A stretch of DNA of 64,000 bases from Istiophorus platypterus (GCA_016859345.1 CM029119.1:1960109-2024108); one strand, 5' to 3'. Counted from the stretch's first letter, positions 1 to 13,439 are shown. Program-made: numbers and translations. Notes: generated from the letters alone by a model not told the origin.

Positions 1-90
1 ATATCAGATCGCCAATGTGACACTTAGTAAGGCTGCGGGTCAGAAATGTGTCATTTATGTAGGAGACAAAAAGGCTTACTAACGCACCCA

Positions 91-148
91 CAGTCAGCAA
101 CAGTCAGCAACAGTCAGCAACAGTCAGCAACAGTCAGCAACAGTCAGC
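91..148. repeat. 10-bp tandem repeat
   Basis: The ten-base unit cagtcagcaa is repeated almost perfectly about 5.8 times. It lies inside what I infer to be ipmk intron 1 and shows no coding potential. Confidence 0.9.
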
Positions 149-1975
149 TGACTTGAGACATTGGTCTTGACTGATGAAAGAGGTGTGATAAAGAGACGGA
201 CTGAAAAATGTGGAGGTCAAAAAAAAAGAGGAAGATACGCACTATATTCACATACAGCTTATATGTGCACAACTGTGTCATGTATGTGACTGGTGTGTGT
301 ACAGGTTTATCCTGAACATCTAGATCTAACATAGGACGACTATAGTGGTGGTAGAGTTATCATTAACCCGTCAACAGATAAACTGCTGCTGATGAAATTG
401 CTTAAGCACACTGATTCGGGATTTATCATTAGTACTGGTTTATTACTACTTATTGCTCGGTTAGAATGAGTTTCATACCAAAAGTACTGGTACTGGTCCC
501 CCTATCATATCTGTCAAACCAAAGTGACCAACTCTCTTTTGGATGTTCTTTGATAATGTGATACAGAACTGACAGGTGATCAGATTAAAAATTGCAGCTT
601 GAGGCCTATGAGTCCTGTTCTGCCTTTAAAATGAAGAATCGCCATGGAGCACGTGGTGATTCTTTAGGTGAGTACCATTGGACTTTCACCTTTGCTTTTC
701 TGACTTGCATTAAACACTGTAACTACAATATGATCTAAACACACATATGCACACAAAGCAGAGTTCTGGGGACAGTGAGTTTCATAACCCTTTCTTCTTT
801 CCTATTAAACTAAGCGTTTTGAAAATGACAGGGGTTGCCAGAGAATTCATGGGACAACCTTGGTTAAATTCAAAACCAAATATATAGCATTGTATACTCT
901 GTATATGAGCAATCGTTTTACTAGAAAACCTACTAAAAATTTGATATTTTGTATGAAAACAGGCACTGCCCATAATGAATTCACATTTAAACAAAGACCT
1001 ATGGCAGACAGGGAGCCTGGACGCCTAGCGAAACAGTGGGAGGAGTGAAGAGGATCTTTTTCAGTCTGCAGCAGAACAAGCTGCACAGCATTCCAATGCT
1101 CGCTCTTCACCTACTGTGGAGACTGGTTGGGTCTCAATACTGGGTCAATAACTGTCTGTTGGTTTAACTTATGAGGTCTGTGTTAATGATTACTCACTAC
1201 CCAACCCAAGGAGGGGCTGAGATAAGATCATTCCATGTTACTGTCAAATATACTTTGCCACTGCTTCACTGAATATGTCTTTCTATGTCCACTTTGGAAT
1301 GGACACAGAAGACAGAGTACACACTCTCAAATCATCGTCACAACAATATTTTGCAGATTACATAAGAGACATGGACACATTCCCCACAATGCACACATTT
1401 AGATTCCATTCTTCACATTCTTGATCGATGTCACAAAAGTGAAACTTTCTAAATTCCTTAACATGAACTTTTTAAACAATAGAAGTCCAAGCAGGTTTTA
1501 TAGGACTAACTCAGATTTATTGCTTAATTTCTGTTAAGAAAAACTAAACTGCTTCATTTAAGAGATCTTAGAGCATATTAGTATTCATTCTTCAAATTAA
1601 TCACTAGAATTCTGAAACAAACTTAGGTTTAGGGCTCCAAATCATGAATGAGTCATTTATCATTTTAATGTATTGATTAATCATCTAGTTTATAGAAATG
1701 AGAGCAGAGTGAAAAATGACAGCCCAAGGTGATGTCTTTGATTGTCTTCTTTTGTCCGACCAACAGTCCAAAATCCAAAGATATTTAGCTTACATTCATA
1801 GACAAACAGATATTCCTCACATTGGAGAAACTTCAACCAGAGAATTTTTTGAAAATTTTACACAATAAATGGATTAGTGCACATTAATTTTCTGTTCATC
1901 AACTAAAAAGAGAAAAAAAGACAGTTACATAGAGCTTTTCTAGTCTTATCAACCAATCAAATTGATTTACACTAA

Positions 1976-1978
<3 letters not shown>

Positions 1979-2033
<55 letters not shown>
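1979..2033. repeat. (CA)n microsatellite
   Basis: About 27 CA dinucleotides run in a row with hardly an interruption. The long reading frames of repeated His-Thr or Cys-Val across it are artefacts of the repeat. Confidence 0.95.
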
Positions 2034-2034
<1 letters not shown>

Positions 2035-2054
2035 CACAGGTGACACGTCGTGGG

Positions 2055-2135
2055 CAAATTTCCAGTTCCGTATCCTGCCCAAGGACAGTACAACACGTGG
2101 ACTGGAGGAGTCCGGGATCGAATCAAGTTCCACAC
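2055..2135. repeat. dispersed-repeat remnant beside (CA)n
   Basis: The sequence around tcctgcccaaggaca and gtccgggatcgaatc resembles a short dispersed repeat seen widely in teleost genomes. A second, more diverged copy with tacccaaggacactttgaca lies at about 37510-37575 in this window. The family name is not determined. Confidence 0.4.
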
Positions 2136-4182
2136 AGTAAGGGACACAGATTTTCAATTTGTTTATAACAAGAGTTAAGGTATCACAGCTGTATCAGGTA
2201 AAAAGGACTGTTCTGTGCACACCCATTTTACTCATTGGACCTCCTGGTTCAACTACATACCAACGCATATAACAATGATAAGAAACAAAAGAATTCCCGC
2301 TCCTTCCTTTCATATTAACACATCTTTAATCTTTCCACTGTCACTGATATCACAAACCATATCTCAGGTCTCTTTCACATCCATAGGTCAGTTCACTTGG
2401 GGCTAAAGTCTCATTGTTTCATAAAGGATTAAGGTGCTGGTTATTTTGTCTATTAATGATTTTTTTCTATAAAGATCAGAAATTTGCAAATCAAAAATGT
2501 CCAAGACAATCTCTTCAAGCCCAAAAGGACATCTTGAAATTGCTTGTTTTGTCTGACTAACAGCCCAAAACCTGAAGATATTCAGTTTACTGTGATACAA
2601 GGCAAAGAACAGCAGTAAGTCCCAGCGGTAAAGAAACTGGAACTAGGTAATGTTTTGCATTTAGCTTCAAAAATTACTAATAATTAATCCATTATCTAAA
2701 AGTTGCTCTTCATTTTTCTGCTCATTGCCTAATCAATTAATTTACTTATCATTTCAACTATTTCAGTGTTTACAATGTAGATGATTATGAACATTTTCCA
2801 TCAGCCTGAAACTGGAGCTCTTGTATCTTAAATAATGATGGACTGGTAGAAACAGCACTAGAACAAGGCATCTTATAGAGTCATATTACTGGAGGATGGT
2901 CATTTATGTAGTCACTACAGTAAAATCAATGGTAACGTGAAGTCTGACAAGATCAACACACAGCTGTGTTAAGTTATATGTGTCTAAAGCTGACACATAG
3001 TTAAAGTTATTCCAATACCATCTTGCATGATTATACAGTATGTTAATAATTCAGATCACTTGAGATCACTTCCTTAACTGTTTCTGATCAGCAGATGGAT
3101 TTAATAGTAGCTTTTGAATACATTAAATACTACTATCACACAGGACTATGGTTAGTCTGCTGTCATCAAATTTATTAGTAAGCATCTAATAACAACATTA
3201 TGTTATATAGTGTGTCAATTCTATTTGTGCACTATGCTACAGACAGACTGCTCTGACTCCATCTGTCTCTAGTTCATGTGGCTTTTGGGAAGAACTGTAA
3301 ATCAACACCATAAACATAGATGAACTAAAGAATGTGTACACCACTGCCTCAGGTAAAAAAAAAAAAAACTTAAATATAAAGATCTATTTTCCAGGAAGTT
3401 GCAATTCATAAAGGTAACTGACAAAATGGCAATGACTCACCTATCACGCTTAATGAGTTCAGCTCGACACCTTGCCTAGTAATGCACAGTGGAGCCTCTG
3501 ATAATGTCAGGGCTGCAGTTTGCATTAATGAGGACCAGAGAAAGACCATGGAGCAGGGATTCTCAATCGTGTGAAATCCACAAATGGGCAAAAAAATTAG
3601 GGCCACAGCTCTCTGATGATCAGATTAAGTTCAAGGATCCATGTGTGAAGATGAGTTTCATTGATACTGTTATTCAACGAGTAAGGTACTGTTCTTCATT
3701 TCCACAATGCATGAATCCTCCCTCGGGTATGAAAAAAAATATCACAGTGTCTAACGTCTATTAAAAATCTCACAATTTATTGTTCTTAGTGACGGAGAAC
3801 AAATGTGGTGGAGAAGGAGCCTGGACGTTTTCTGAGCTGCTGCTTCATCGTCCCGGTTTGGTTGCGCAACAGAACTTAGTGAAAAACTAATTTATCTGTC
3901 ATCTGTTAGTGACCTGAACTTCCCACCACCTTGGCAGCACAAGCAGCGTGTACAAAGTTGTGCGTTTATATTGATGAGAAACTGCTCTGTGTATTATTCG
4001 CAGTTCGAAATTTCCAGGAAAATCAAACAATTCAGATAATGTCCTCAGTCACACGTAGGCGTGATGAGCAAGAACACATTCACTGACAAGGTCTGAAAAA
4101 CCTTGGGAGTAAAGGTTGGCTTTTGTTACAGAAGCTCAATCTGCAGGAGAACAGGAAAAGATCTGTGGACCAGTTCACTTAC

Positions 4183-4396
4183 CCACTTTATCCACTCCGT
4201 ACTTATGACCCGCCACCTGATGTGACAGCGGGATGCAGCCGTTCAGATGAGCCTGGCCTTGCGGCCCCAGAGGCCGCGGTCCGCTCTTCTCTTTCGCGGG
4301 GGGACCGACAGAGAGCCGCGGGGTCAGGTTGACCCCGACGGCGCCTGAGCCGGGGGTCAGTTCCAGTCTACCGAGAGCTAGAGAGGACTCCATCAT
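4183..4396 (-). CDS. ipmk: Inositol polyphosphate multikinase, coding exon 1 (partial gene)
   Basis: IPMK phosphorylates inositol phosphates (IP3 to IP5) and PIP2, mainly in the nucleus. Only the first coding exon is present. It opens with a tandem ATG (4396 and 4393), has a Gly/Pro-rich variable N-terminus of about 48 residues, and then enters the conserved block HLNGCIPLSHQVAGHKYG at residues 50-67, which closely matches the start of the vertebrate IPMK catalytic domain (human LNGCVPLSHQVAGHMYG). The exon ends after 71 codons plus one base at a consensus GTAAGT donor (4182-4177), the same phase expected from the human Val-Gly boundary. The catalytic PxxxDxKxG and SLL motifs belong to later exons and are outside the window. 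Symbol choice is supported by the neighbouring ube2d1 and tfam, the order found at human 10q21. Confidence 0.88.
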
Positions 4397-5650
4397 CGCT
4401 TAATGCTGAGTAGTTGACATTTGCAAAAATAAAAAAAAGAGGAAAAAGAACACAGCCTTTTGTCTAAAATTAAAGAATCAAATTCATGAGAAATAAAATC
4501 AATGTGCCTGTATTGATTCCCATAGTGTTATTACATAAGCACAGAAAACAGCCCCGCACACAAATTCAACAAATTGTTTGGGCGTGAGGTTGAGAAGGCT
4601 TCATGGAAACGGTCCAGTCCGGACCGGACCGGCACAGAAACCTCGGTGCTGTTCGCGGTGTTCGACCGACGGCAGCCACCACGTTGACGGACGCAGCACC
4701 GTCGTCGCCCCGCCGGGTCCGGTGGAGAAGCAGGGCTCCCGAAGCAGCGCCGATTCAATGCTTTTCATATCTTGAACAGCAGCATAAATACATCCTGGCC
4801 ACAACCCCCTTCCTCCTCCCGGGTCAGCCCAGCGCCACCGACACGAGTTCCGCTCACAGCTTCCAAAGTAAAACGGCGGGTCGGGTACACATCAGGCGGC
4901 CCTGACAGGCGGGACAGGGACGCGACAGTCCGGTGCGGGTTCGGGCAGAGCCGGCCGTGGTGCGGTCCGTTCGTCTTACTACTCCGTCCAAACAAAACCC
5001 TTTTTATTCAAAGTCGAAGCCGGTATAAGTGGCGCCTTTATTATCGAGGTAATATCCCCCTACTTCCGATCTGATGTTGACCGAGTTCAGCCTGACGAGG
5101 CTTCACTTCCTCGCTCCAGAGCTATTACTGTTCACATTACGACGAAGTCCGGGCTAATCCAGATCCGGGCCGCCGGGGCCGACGGGGGCTGACGGGGGCG
5201 ATAACTCCCCCAAACCGCTCCGAGAGGCCACACTGTCCGGCTGTCGACCGACACCGTAGTCCTACTTTCCATTAGCCTGCTAGCGATTCTCCCCGAGTCA
5301 CAGTGCGGCGCAGCAGAGGGACGAGACACTCACCGTGTTAGCGCCCTGGGGACGAAGGTCTGTCCGCCGAAGATGTGCACAAACGCCCCGCGCCGTCGAC
5401 CCACCGGCCATGATATCACAGGGGTCGGTGGAGTCCTCGGCCGCGGATCCAGGTCGGTGAAGGCGGCTACCTCTACGTAACGACAACGCCCAGAGCTTCG
5501 CACACGTTTGCGACATTAGCCACTACTGTCGCAAAACATACCTTTACGCTGCGTCGGGCGCCAGAGCGTTCAGACGTGGGCCAGATGTTTGGGTCCGCGC
5601 TGCCCTCAACACGCGTTGGACCTCTCGGTCTCAGCAGCGTTTCCACGACG
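4397..5650 (-). promoter_or_regulatory. ipmk: CpG-rich promoter region of ipmk
   Basis: Upstream of the ipmk ATG there is about 150 bp of AT-rich DNA and then roughly 1 kb of strongly GC- and CpG-rich sequence (about 4600-5650), typical of a vertebrate housekeeping promoter. The many overlapping reading frames here come from high GC content and match no family I know. On the minus strand, a pyrimidine-rich run followed by a CAG (4408-4406), nine bases before the ATG, could be a splice acceptor. Transcription may therefore start further up in the CpG island and be spliced to the coding exon. Confidence 0.55.
5334..5516 (-). other. Possible upstream 5' exon with a small ORF
   Basis: On the minus strand an ATG at 5516 opens 61 codons (start MSQTCAKLWALSLRRGSR) that run into a good splice donor, ACG|GTGAGTG, at 5333. 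I do not recognise the product. If spliced to the acceptor at 4406 next to the ipmk start, the frame would meet a stop after one codon, so this would be a 5' UTR exon with an upstream ORF rather than an extension of IPMK. It could also be the first exon of an unrelated transcript. The basic, Arg-rich N-terminus is mitochondrial-presequence-like but is not proof of translation. Confidence 0.25.
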
Positions 5651-6708
5651 CTGAATTCAGCTGTTACCCTGTGAGATCACATAGCTTGCGCTTGAATAAT
5701 CCCCATTAAACACAACGCTGCAAGATAAATAGACAGAGAAAAACCTGGACGACGTGAAACAGCCGATGGGAGATAGAAAGCATGCACCGGATAACAGGCA
5801 ACAAGAGCAGGAGCACAAGGATCTCTACATAAACCCCTCACCTTCTGTAATCTTATATAAAAGTATTGGCTTTTCCAGTAGCAAATCTCCCCTCCCAGTG
5901 CTATGAGAGCATCATTAATTCAGTTCCATTTTATTCATATAGTGCCATTTCATAATAGAAGTAATCTCAGGGAACTTTTCATACAGTGCAAGTTTAGACT
6001 TTACTCTTTATATCTATAGAGACCCAACATTCTCCCAGGAGCAAGCACTTGGTGACTGCAGCAACAAAGAACTGCCTCTAACCGGTGGAAACCTTGAACA
6101 GAAGCGTTCATGGCATGGGGGGGTGAGAAAGCAAGAAAGAAAGAGACTGAGAGAGAGGGAGAGAATGGTGGGCAGGAGGGATAATAATACCAACAAGAAT
6201 AAATATAATATGATAATTGAAGCAGTGGGTGTTGATCAGGGTCATGGGGCAGTAGGTGGTCTAGAACCATGGATCCAGACTCTGCAGCATCAGACAAAGA
6301 AAAACCTGCAGAAGGTGACAGGAGAAGAGAGGAGAGACGAGGAAGCACAAAACTACAGAAGAGAGAAGGAGTAAAGTTAGTAACGAGTGTAGATGGGATA
6401 TGAATGTGCACAGATGGAGAGGATGAGGAGGAGAGAGGAGCTCGGTGCATCATGGGAAGTCCCCTGGCAGTCTAGGCCTATAGCAGTATCTAGGGGATGG
6501 TTCAAGCTGAGCCTGAGCCAGTTCTAACAATAAGCCCTATCAAAGAGGAAGGTTTTAAACCGACTCTTAAACATGGAGAGGGTGTCTGCTTCTTTGAAAA
6601 AAAAACTGGAATGAATGTATTCATCACTTGAATATCATTTTTAAAAAGCACGGGTTTGCTAGTTAATGAGGAAAATGGCTTCAGAAAAATTAGAGCATGT
6701 ATAAGTTG
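5651..6708 (-). mobile_element. L2-type LINE 3' fragment (antisense) and flank
   Basis: From about 5920 to 6590 the minus strand carries the non-coding 3' region of a fish L2/Maui-type LINE. Recognisable blocks, read on the minus strand, include the segment around accctctccatgtttaagag, the gcaccgagctcctctc region and the ctgatcaacacccactgctt region. The same blocks occur in plus orientation at about 32945-33720. No reverse transcriptase domain is left in this copy. The flank 5651-5917 contains nothing I can identify. Confidence 0.65.
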
Positions 6709-8122
6709 TATATGGTCCTGGTTAAAATTACTTGCACCCCTGAGTTTTAAGTAGAAAATCTTCAGAAATAAATGCAAACTAACCATTTTTGCATTGTCAG
6801 AATATATAATAGAATGTCCGAGGTTACTGAGCAAAAGAAAAAAACACAACTTGCATAATAGTGAAATAACAGAAACACAAAATGTACCCCAGACAAGGTT
6901 ATTGGAACTTTCTGATAAATTTGAATTAGTTCTTCAAATAAAATAAAAAACAAATAAGACTTACCTGTGCATAGTTGTCAGTGTTCACATGGCCTGAATT
7001 AACCAATGAATTATGGTTTTACCGAATTAAAAGGCACTGATTGAAAGTTACAAGGCAATTACCAAAGATCATGAAGTTTCACAGTCATAAAACTGTTTAG
7101 ATGCATCCAGGACGTAACACTAAGAAGAAAATCAATGAGAGACATCAGCAAAGGTTGATGTGTATTGAGGAAAAAAACACCGAACATGACATATAAATAG
7201 CTTCAGGCTGATCTGGGTCAGTCTAGATTGGTGGTTTCAGCCCAGATCATATACTGAACACTAAACCAAGTATAGCTCCATGGGCGAAGGCCAAGGAAGA
7301 AACTACTACTGAAAGAAAGGCACAAAAAGGTGAAACTAAAGTTTGCAAAACCCTTTCATAGATAAGCTATAGTCTTTCTGGGATAATGTTCTTTGGACAG
7401 ATGAAACCAAAGTAGAACTCTTTGGGAAAACAGCACATCAGTTTGATTGTAGGTGAGGAAATAAAGCCCATAAGAAAAGAACATCCTACCTACAGTAAAA
7501 CATGGTGGAGGTTCATGCTGTGGGGCTGCTTTGCTGCTTCTGGTACTGGAGGCACTGATTGTAACAAAGGAGCAATTAAATCAGATTATCAAGGCATTTT
7601 AGAGCAACGTTTGTAACCCAGTCTCAGAAATCTAGGTTTGAAATGAAGGTTTTAGGTCTTTCAGCAGGACAATGACCCCAAGCAAATATCCAGCTGTACA
7701 AAAGAGTGATCAAAAAGAAAAGATGGACTGTTTTGAGCGAGTTTAAATCTGCCATTGCAGAAAGGACTAAACCTAAAAGTGCTTGAACACACAGCAATTG
7801 AAGAGTGGCAGAAACTACCAGTAGACAGGGGCAAGAAGCTTCTAGAAGCTACAAGAAAAGTTTAGAAGTTGTTCTGCAAACAAATATTAGTGAAGTGTGC
7901 CAATGATTGTGTCATGGAAACATTTTTTGTTCATATTATTTAAATATTAAGATTTTTTTCAATTAAATGAAATTTAATTTTTTTATTTAGTTTCATAACT
8001 TTTGACATTTTCATAAAATATTTAGATTTTAGAAATTTGGTCAATTTTTTAAATTTCTGAGCATATTTAAAACTCTGTGCTTAAAATTCAGGTGTTCAAT
8101 TTATTTCAACCAGAACTGTATA
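6709..8122 (+). mobile_element. Degenerate Tc1-like DNA transposon
   Basis: The element is bounded by imperfect inverted repeats of about 43 bp. The left end reads tatatggtcctggttaaaat and the right end, on the minus strand, reads tatacagttctggttgaaat; both continue to a shared gttttaag/attttaag block. Each begins with TA, the usual Tc1 target. At 1.41 kb it has the normal Tc1 length. Broken plus-strand transposase pieces are readable: a WDNVLWTDETK-like segment near 7377-7413, a KTWWRFMLWGCFAASGTG segment near 7497-7550, and the FQQDNDPK-like motif near 7660-7685. Frameshifts and stops separate them, so the copy is dead. Confidence 0.85.
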
Positions 8123-11100
8123 TTTACAGTTACTTTAGTTGTTAACCCAAGGCTTGGAAATATAAATCTGAACAATTTCAGGTAAATTTCAGTTGTAGTA
8201 GATGGAAAGTGTTATACTGCCATCGTCTTTTTATAAAGCCCATGTTGCTTGTGTTCAAGACACTGAGTTTGGAACAGGATGCTTTCCCCAACAAGTTCGT
8301 GTGAAGCAAATCTTATAACCTGGGGATTAAATACGATGATTTGATTGTCTGTATACTACTTTATGCTTATGACATAATCTTACTTGCTGAGTTTAAAAAA
8401 GATTAAAGAGTGCTTAGTTTTGTGGCTAATTGTTGCTCAGAGTGGAGATTAGTGGTACACCATGATAAAACAAATAGTATAATTCAGACAATGAATACTG
8501 TTATTTTTTATCTTGTTTCAACACTAATGTCATATATTATCCAATATAATACCCTAAAGGAGGGTATTAGTGTTTTAGTTTGTTCAACAAGTAGCTGGAT
8601 TGTAAAGATCTGAGATTCGATAAACACAAAGGCATAAGTGTTGTGTGTGTCCTGTTTCAGGTGATTCATCTGACTTTGGGGGTTATTTGAACTTATTAAT
8701 TGTGGCATCATTTATTACAGAGCAATAAAATCATTTTTAGGAGTTTTTACGCTTACCAGTCTTAGAAATCTGAGTTGATATTCAAAAGGAACCTCCAAAC
8801 ATCAGACATAGATGTGATATGATTCGACTAAGGAACGGTCTTTCAAATATGCCAAAACAGCCTTTCACTACAATGGGATCTTTAATATAAACACTTAGTG
8901 CATTGAAAGTTTTTTTTTTGTATGATTCATTTATTTTTGATTTTCTAAACAGATTTCAGTTCAGTATTCATGATGTTAAATGCAAATTGTTCCTGATATG
9001 CAAGGAAAGATAGTCTGTTGATGTTTGTTACAATCCTAAATTATGACCATGTTGTCTGTTGTAGAGCAGAATTCTGTAAAGCAGAATTTAAATAGAAGTA
9101 AAACATCTCTGTGTGCACAATTATGTTTAGGTACATGACCATCGGCTATAATAACAGGTCTGTAACTGCTCTCCATGAGTAAATAAAGTTTTGCTTGTTA
9201 TGCAATTTAGATTAGCCTGAAAATGATGTAGATTTCATGTCCCACTGTCCTTTATGTGATGACTTAAGGTGGTGTATTTTTAGTGAAATTTTCTTAATAT
9301 CTTATAAAAAAATTTTGGATGACACAATAGTTAGTTAGATATTCTATAACACCATCCTTAGTAATGTTATAACTATCTAACTGGGGTGGGCATTTTGACT
9401 TGTCATAGCACTAGTGTGTAACTTGTAACATTAATGATGATTCACTTCCCTAAGTGTCCCCTGAAGCCATTCAAGTAACCTGGGATGCATTATAAAATGC
9501 ACAATAATTAATGTTATCCATCATACCTGCGCATTTCCTTCCATATCAAAATGTCTCCTCTGAAAAAAGATGTATAACAGAACCCTGGAAGTGGCATGCA
9601 ATATAGCCATTATCGACGTTAGCCTCGTAATTGCACTTGTGTTTTATGAGTCAAAATGTCAGTTGTCAGGAGGGTGTTTTTTGGCCAAAATATATGGTAA
9701 AACTGATGATGGTAGAGGTATGGAACTACCAGTAGGGAATCGGACCCCAACGGCAGAACCTCAAAAAGTGATAGGACTCCTGGAACCTGTGGGACTATAG
9801 GGGGGTTAGTAGTATCTCTGCAGCCTTTAAGTAGAGACATTGTGGCAACTAAGCAGACTTTGAGAGCAGAATGAGCAGTGGTACACAATCAAAAGCAGGA
9901 TACCAGTGGGTAGTTGGATTTGCTGTATAGGCAGTGAAACTCCAAAGGTTTGAAAAAGAAAATTAATACAAATTCACCGAGCAGTTTGGCTCCAGTAGGC
10001 ACTGGATCGTCTGTGGGACACTGGAACTTGAATAGGTGTGAAATACCAAACGGCATTTGTGCAGCAGAGGGATCTAAGGAACAAGGGGTCAGCAGCAAAG
10101 ACATACTGCTTTGTTCCTCACATAGGATGCACTTTTATGTCTACAGCATGTACAGAATAGAGCCCTTGGATACTGTAGGCTCCCCTCCCAATCTATAATA
10201 TTTGCTCAAAGCCAACAGCCCTTAGTTTTACAATGGTAATTGGTGGCTGAAAAGGTCAGGTTTGTTAGAAATAATGAGCTGTGTGGGTTGTCCCTGTACT
10301 AGCCATCTCTACTGATATCATGAACACATCATAGTTTAACATTATGTGTCAAAGCTGAAGCCCAGAACAAGGGAGGAAAGGATCCAAATGCAGACACACA
10401 GGCCGACTGATGCAGTGAAGTATCCTTTAATAAGTGAAAAACAAGCTTACGGACAGGTGGACAAGATGACAGGCAGGTATCCAGGAGAGCAGGCAACAGA
10501 AAAATACACCCACAAGGAAGACAAAGGAAAACAGCTAGGAAAAAAGCACACCACAGGAAACAGATCACATTTCATTAACAACTAAAACAGAAAACTAGGT
10601 AATTTCAAAGGGTCACATACTTGTTCTTCCCTCTGTAAGTCTTCTAGGGACAACATATCCAGCTAAGCAGTAGAATGCATGTGACACAAAATATTTGAGG
10701 GTCTAACATCCAATTATTCCCCCCTGAGACTGTCCCTGTCATACTGAGATTTACAGACTCCTCTACAATAATTCCAGAGACCATGTCCCTAATTGCAGCG
10801 GCGATTACAGTTATCTGTTGGAAAAAGTTCATGCTATCACTCTAATTGTCCTAAAGTTCCATAAACACAAATACTGGGATCAGTAAACAGATTGCAGCTT
10901 TGTTTACAGTGAAATGAGGTACTGTTCAGTCCGTTCTCTTGCTCATAACAACATCATTAGAGTGTTTATGCTGTGGGCCTACATCTGTCTTACATAATGT
11001 ATAAATGGCAGTATCACTGCTCTGATTTAGCACATGATTTTTAACTTTATTATATAAGTTATAGAAGACCTCCATGTGCTATATTCATTATACTATTGTA

Positions 11101-13148
11101 TCAATAAATCTGACTTTTCACAGCTCACCACCCTGTATAATGATGGAGACAGGCATTTCATGTCCAGCAGCATTCTGGTCACTAAGAACTAAGCAGTAAG
11201 AATTGATTATAGGTTTCTAGGGTTTCTGTAGCCACAAGACGGCTCAGCTTACTGGAGCTGACTGTGCCCTGAGAGAAGAAGTTGAAGGGGGCAAATGAGA
11301 GGAAGATGGAGAAATATCAGGGGAGGAAAGGGAGGAGGACTAGGTGCATGTCAGTGAAGGTGGGCTATTGGGGTTTGCAAGTCATTCCCTTAGCAACAGC
11401 TGTGGAACCATGGGGATCACAGGAGCAAGCATGAAAGGAGCCATAAACAACGACGAGGCAGCAGAGAAAGCGTCTAGATGGCTCTGGCTGAAAAGGGGCC
11501 ACCAGTGGGGTCAGCAAAATGCCACCTGGACACAGGCCAAGGCTGGGTTGGGTAGCCTGAACGAGGGTGTCTGTTGTAGGACCCGAAACACCCAGTAAGT
11601 CCTGAGTATGTGCATCAGAGGATGTATGAAAAAAATGAATAGCAAACTGAATTATGCAAAGAGAAAATCAATTAAGAAATAACACACACATCATGTCATA
11701 CAAAACAAGGGCTGTATGAATGTTAATGAATAACAACAGATAGTGTGGAATTTGTTTTACCTTAATTTTCCCATGAATAATGACAGTAGCAACATTTTTA
11801 CAAATTTAAATGTTAGAAGATTAAGCATTTTATAATAAAGGACCCTAAGATTTATAAATCATTAGAGGCAACTGCTAAATTCACCTTTAAGTGGGTAGGC
11901 ATTTATCAGCACACTGCTGAAATTGAGTAATTTTAAAGAAACCACTTCATAAAGTACATTTTACATTCTTAAGGTAAATTTGTACATGTACAGTATCCAT
12001 AGGTGCTAGGTTTTGGAAAGTAAAAGTAATCGCAGAGAAAGAATACAGAGAGGCCAAATTCACATCCAGTTACATCCAGAAAATCATCACGTGCTCTAGA
12101 AATTGAAAACAGAACTAAAAAGTAGTGGCTGACATTCACCAGTTTAAGAGTTTAATTGATATAGAATTGATTAGCAGTGGTACCAGACAATACACTGATA
12201 AATTACAACTTGCTAGTTTCACACTGACAAGAAAAACAATAGGTTATTGTTTTTTTAAGCTCAACATTTGCATCTGTTTGAGTCTATGCAGGTAGCATTA
12301 ATATTTTTTGTTATACTGGAGATCTTTGGATTTTCATTGGATTTTCCATGTTATATGCCTTTAAAGGCTGTTGACTGACAGATACTATATTTTCTTGAAA
12401 TGATGGAATAGATGGAAGGTATGTGCCACTTGCCCTGTGTTTAATTTATGTCCTGAAGGTGGAAAGCTATGAGAAATTTTATTTCTTAATATTTATCTAT
12501 TTATTTATGTCTTTTTTTGGGGGGGGTGGTCATTTAACATGAATCAAACTAGTTTTGAGGGCTGGGTTTCAAACCTTTTGCTTTCAAACAAAATGCACAC
12601 AGGCCTGTGTGTATCATAATTAATTTATGCTGACAGTAAATTAGACAGGGAAGGAGTAGTGCAGTGATAAACTATTTTACACTCTCCTTCAAATAATGAT
12701 TAATGATTCAAAAATCGAGAACTTTTATTGATTCCAATTTTTTGTTTCAAATATTGTAGAAAAACTTTTAATTGCCATAAACAGCACCACCTGTTGGAAG
12801 TAAAGCAAAACGACACACTACCAGTATTGTTCCAGATTTTAAGCTCCTTAACTGCAATTTATTTAAACTTTTTTTATGCATGTTGAGTAGTGTTAGATTG
12901 TTTTTTCCAGGCTTAATTTCTATATGACCTGAAAATCAAAAGTCAGACTCTGGAAACTTGCTCAAGTTGTTTATTCCATTACAGTGAAATCTGAGTTTAC
13001 ATTCTTTTGCTTTTTGGGTTTTGTTTTTTTTTTTTTCAGAAAAATTGCATAATCATTGCAAAGTAAATCACTTCAGCCCTTTCTTTTTTTTTTCAATCAA
13101 TCGTCACCTAAACTCCAGCTGTAATGTTGGCAAATATATGTTTGGGGG
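8123..13148. other. Intergenic, AT-rich, no gene recognised
   Basis: No exon with homology to a known protein was found on either strand. The short frames at 9570-9888 and 10329-10585 have no recognisable domains. The segment around 10360-10470 resembles the edges of dispersed repeats in fish but I cannot name it. cisd1, which lies between ipmk and ube2d1 in mammals, was specifically looked for here (its CDGSH iron-sulphur motif) and not found. Confidence 0.5.

Positions 13149-13236
<88 letters not shown>
13149..13236. repeat. (TA)n microsatellite
   Basis: An almost pure AT/TA alternation of about 88 bp, with one early C interruption. Such tracts can extrude cruciforms and vary in length. 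The Tyr-Ile reading frame across it is an artefact. Confidence 0.95.
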
Positions 13237-13244
<8 letters not shown>

Positions 13245-13439
13245 AGTTAAATACTACTGAATAAATTCTATACAGCCTGAGTCTTAATGTCACCAATAAC
13301 ATTGTAAAAAAGCAGCTGAAGAATCTGCAACAAGCTTGAAGGAGGTGCACAATAAGTAATATTCTCGTGGGTATGAATGTCAATTATAACAAATAAGAGA
13401 AAATATTAACTAGTGCATGATTCATCAACATACACCATG

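Larger units (their letters stand above)
1..4182 (-). other. ipmk: ipmk intron 1 (partial), no exon seen
   Basis: This stretch follows the splice donor of ipmk coding exon 1 on the minus strand and runs off the left edge of the window. I looked on the minus strand for the next ipmk exon, which in vertebrates encodes the start of the inositol-polyphosphate-kinase fold, and did not find it, so the rest of the gene must lie outside. The contents are AT-rich intronic DNA, a 10-bp tandem repeat, a (CA)n tract and a short dispersed-repeat remnant. Several short reading frames here have no recognisable homology and no splice context. Confidence 0.6.

Noticed and set aside
1899..2168. Cys-Val and His-Thr repeat proteins
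   Set aside because: Translations of the (CA)n microsatellite.
4531..5329. Multiple overlapping frames in the CpG island upstream of ipmk
   Set aside because: Frames on both strands overlap, are Arg/Pro/Gly-rich and match nothing, as expected of high-GC promoter DNA.
12787..12805. CTCF-like motif on the minus strand (CCAACAGGTGGTGC)
   Set aside because: Two mismatches to the core consensus, too weak to call beside the perfect matches elsewhere.
13021..13260. Tyr-Ile repeat protein
   Set aside because: Translation of the (TA)n tract.
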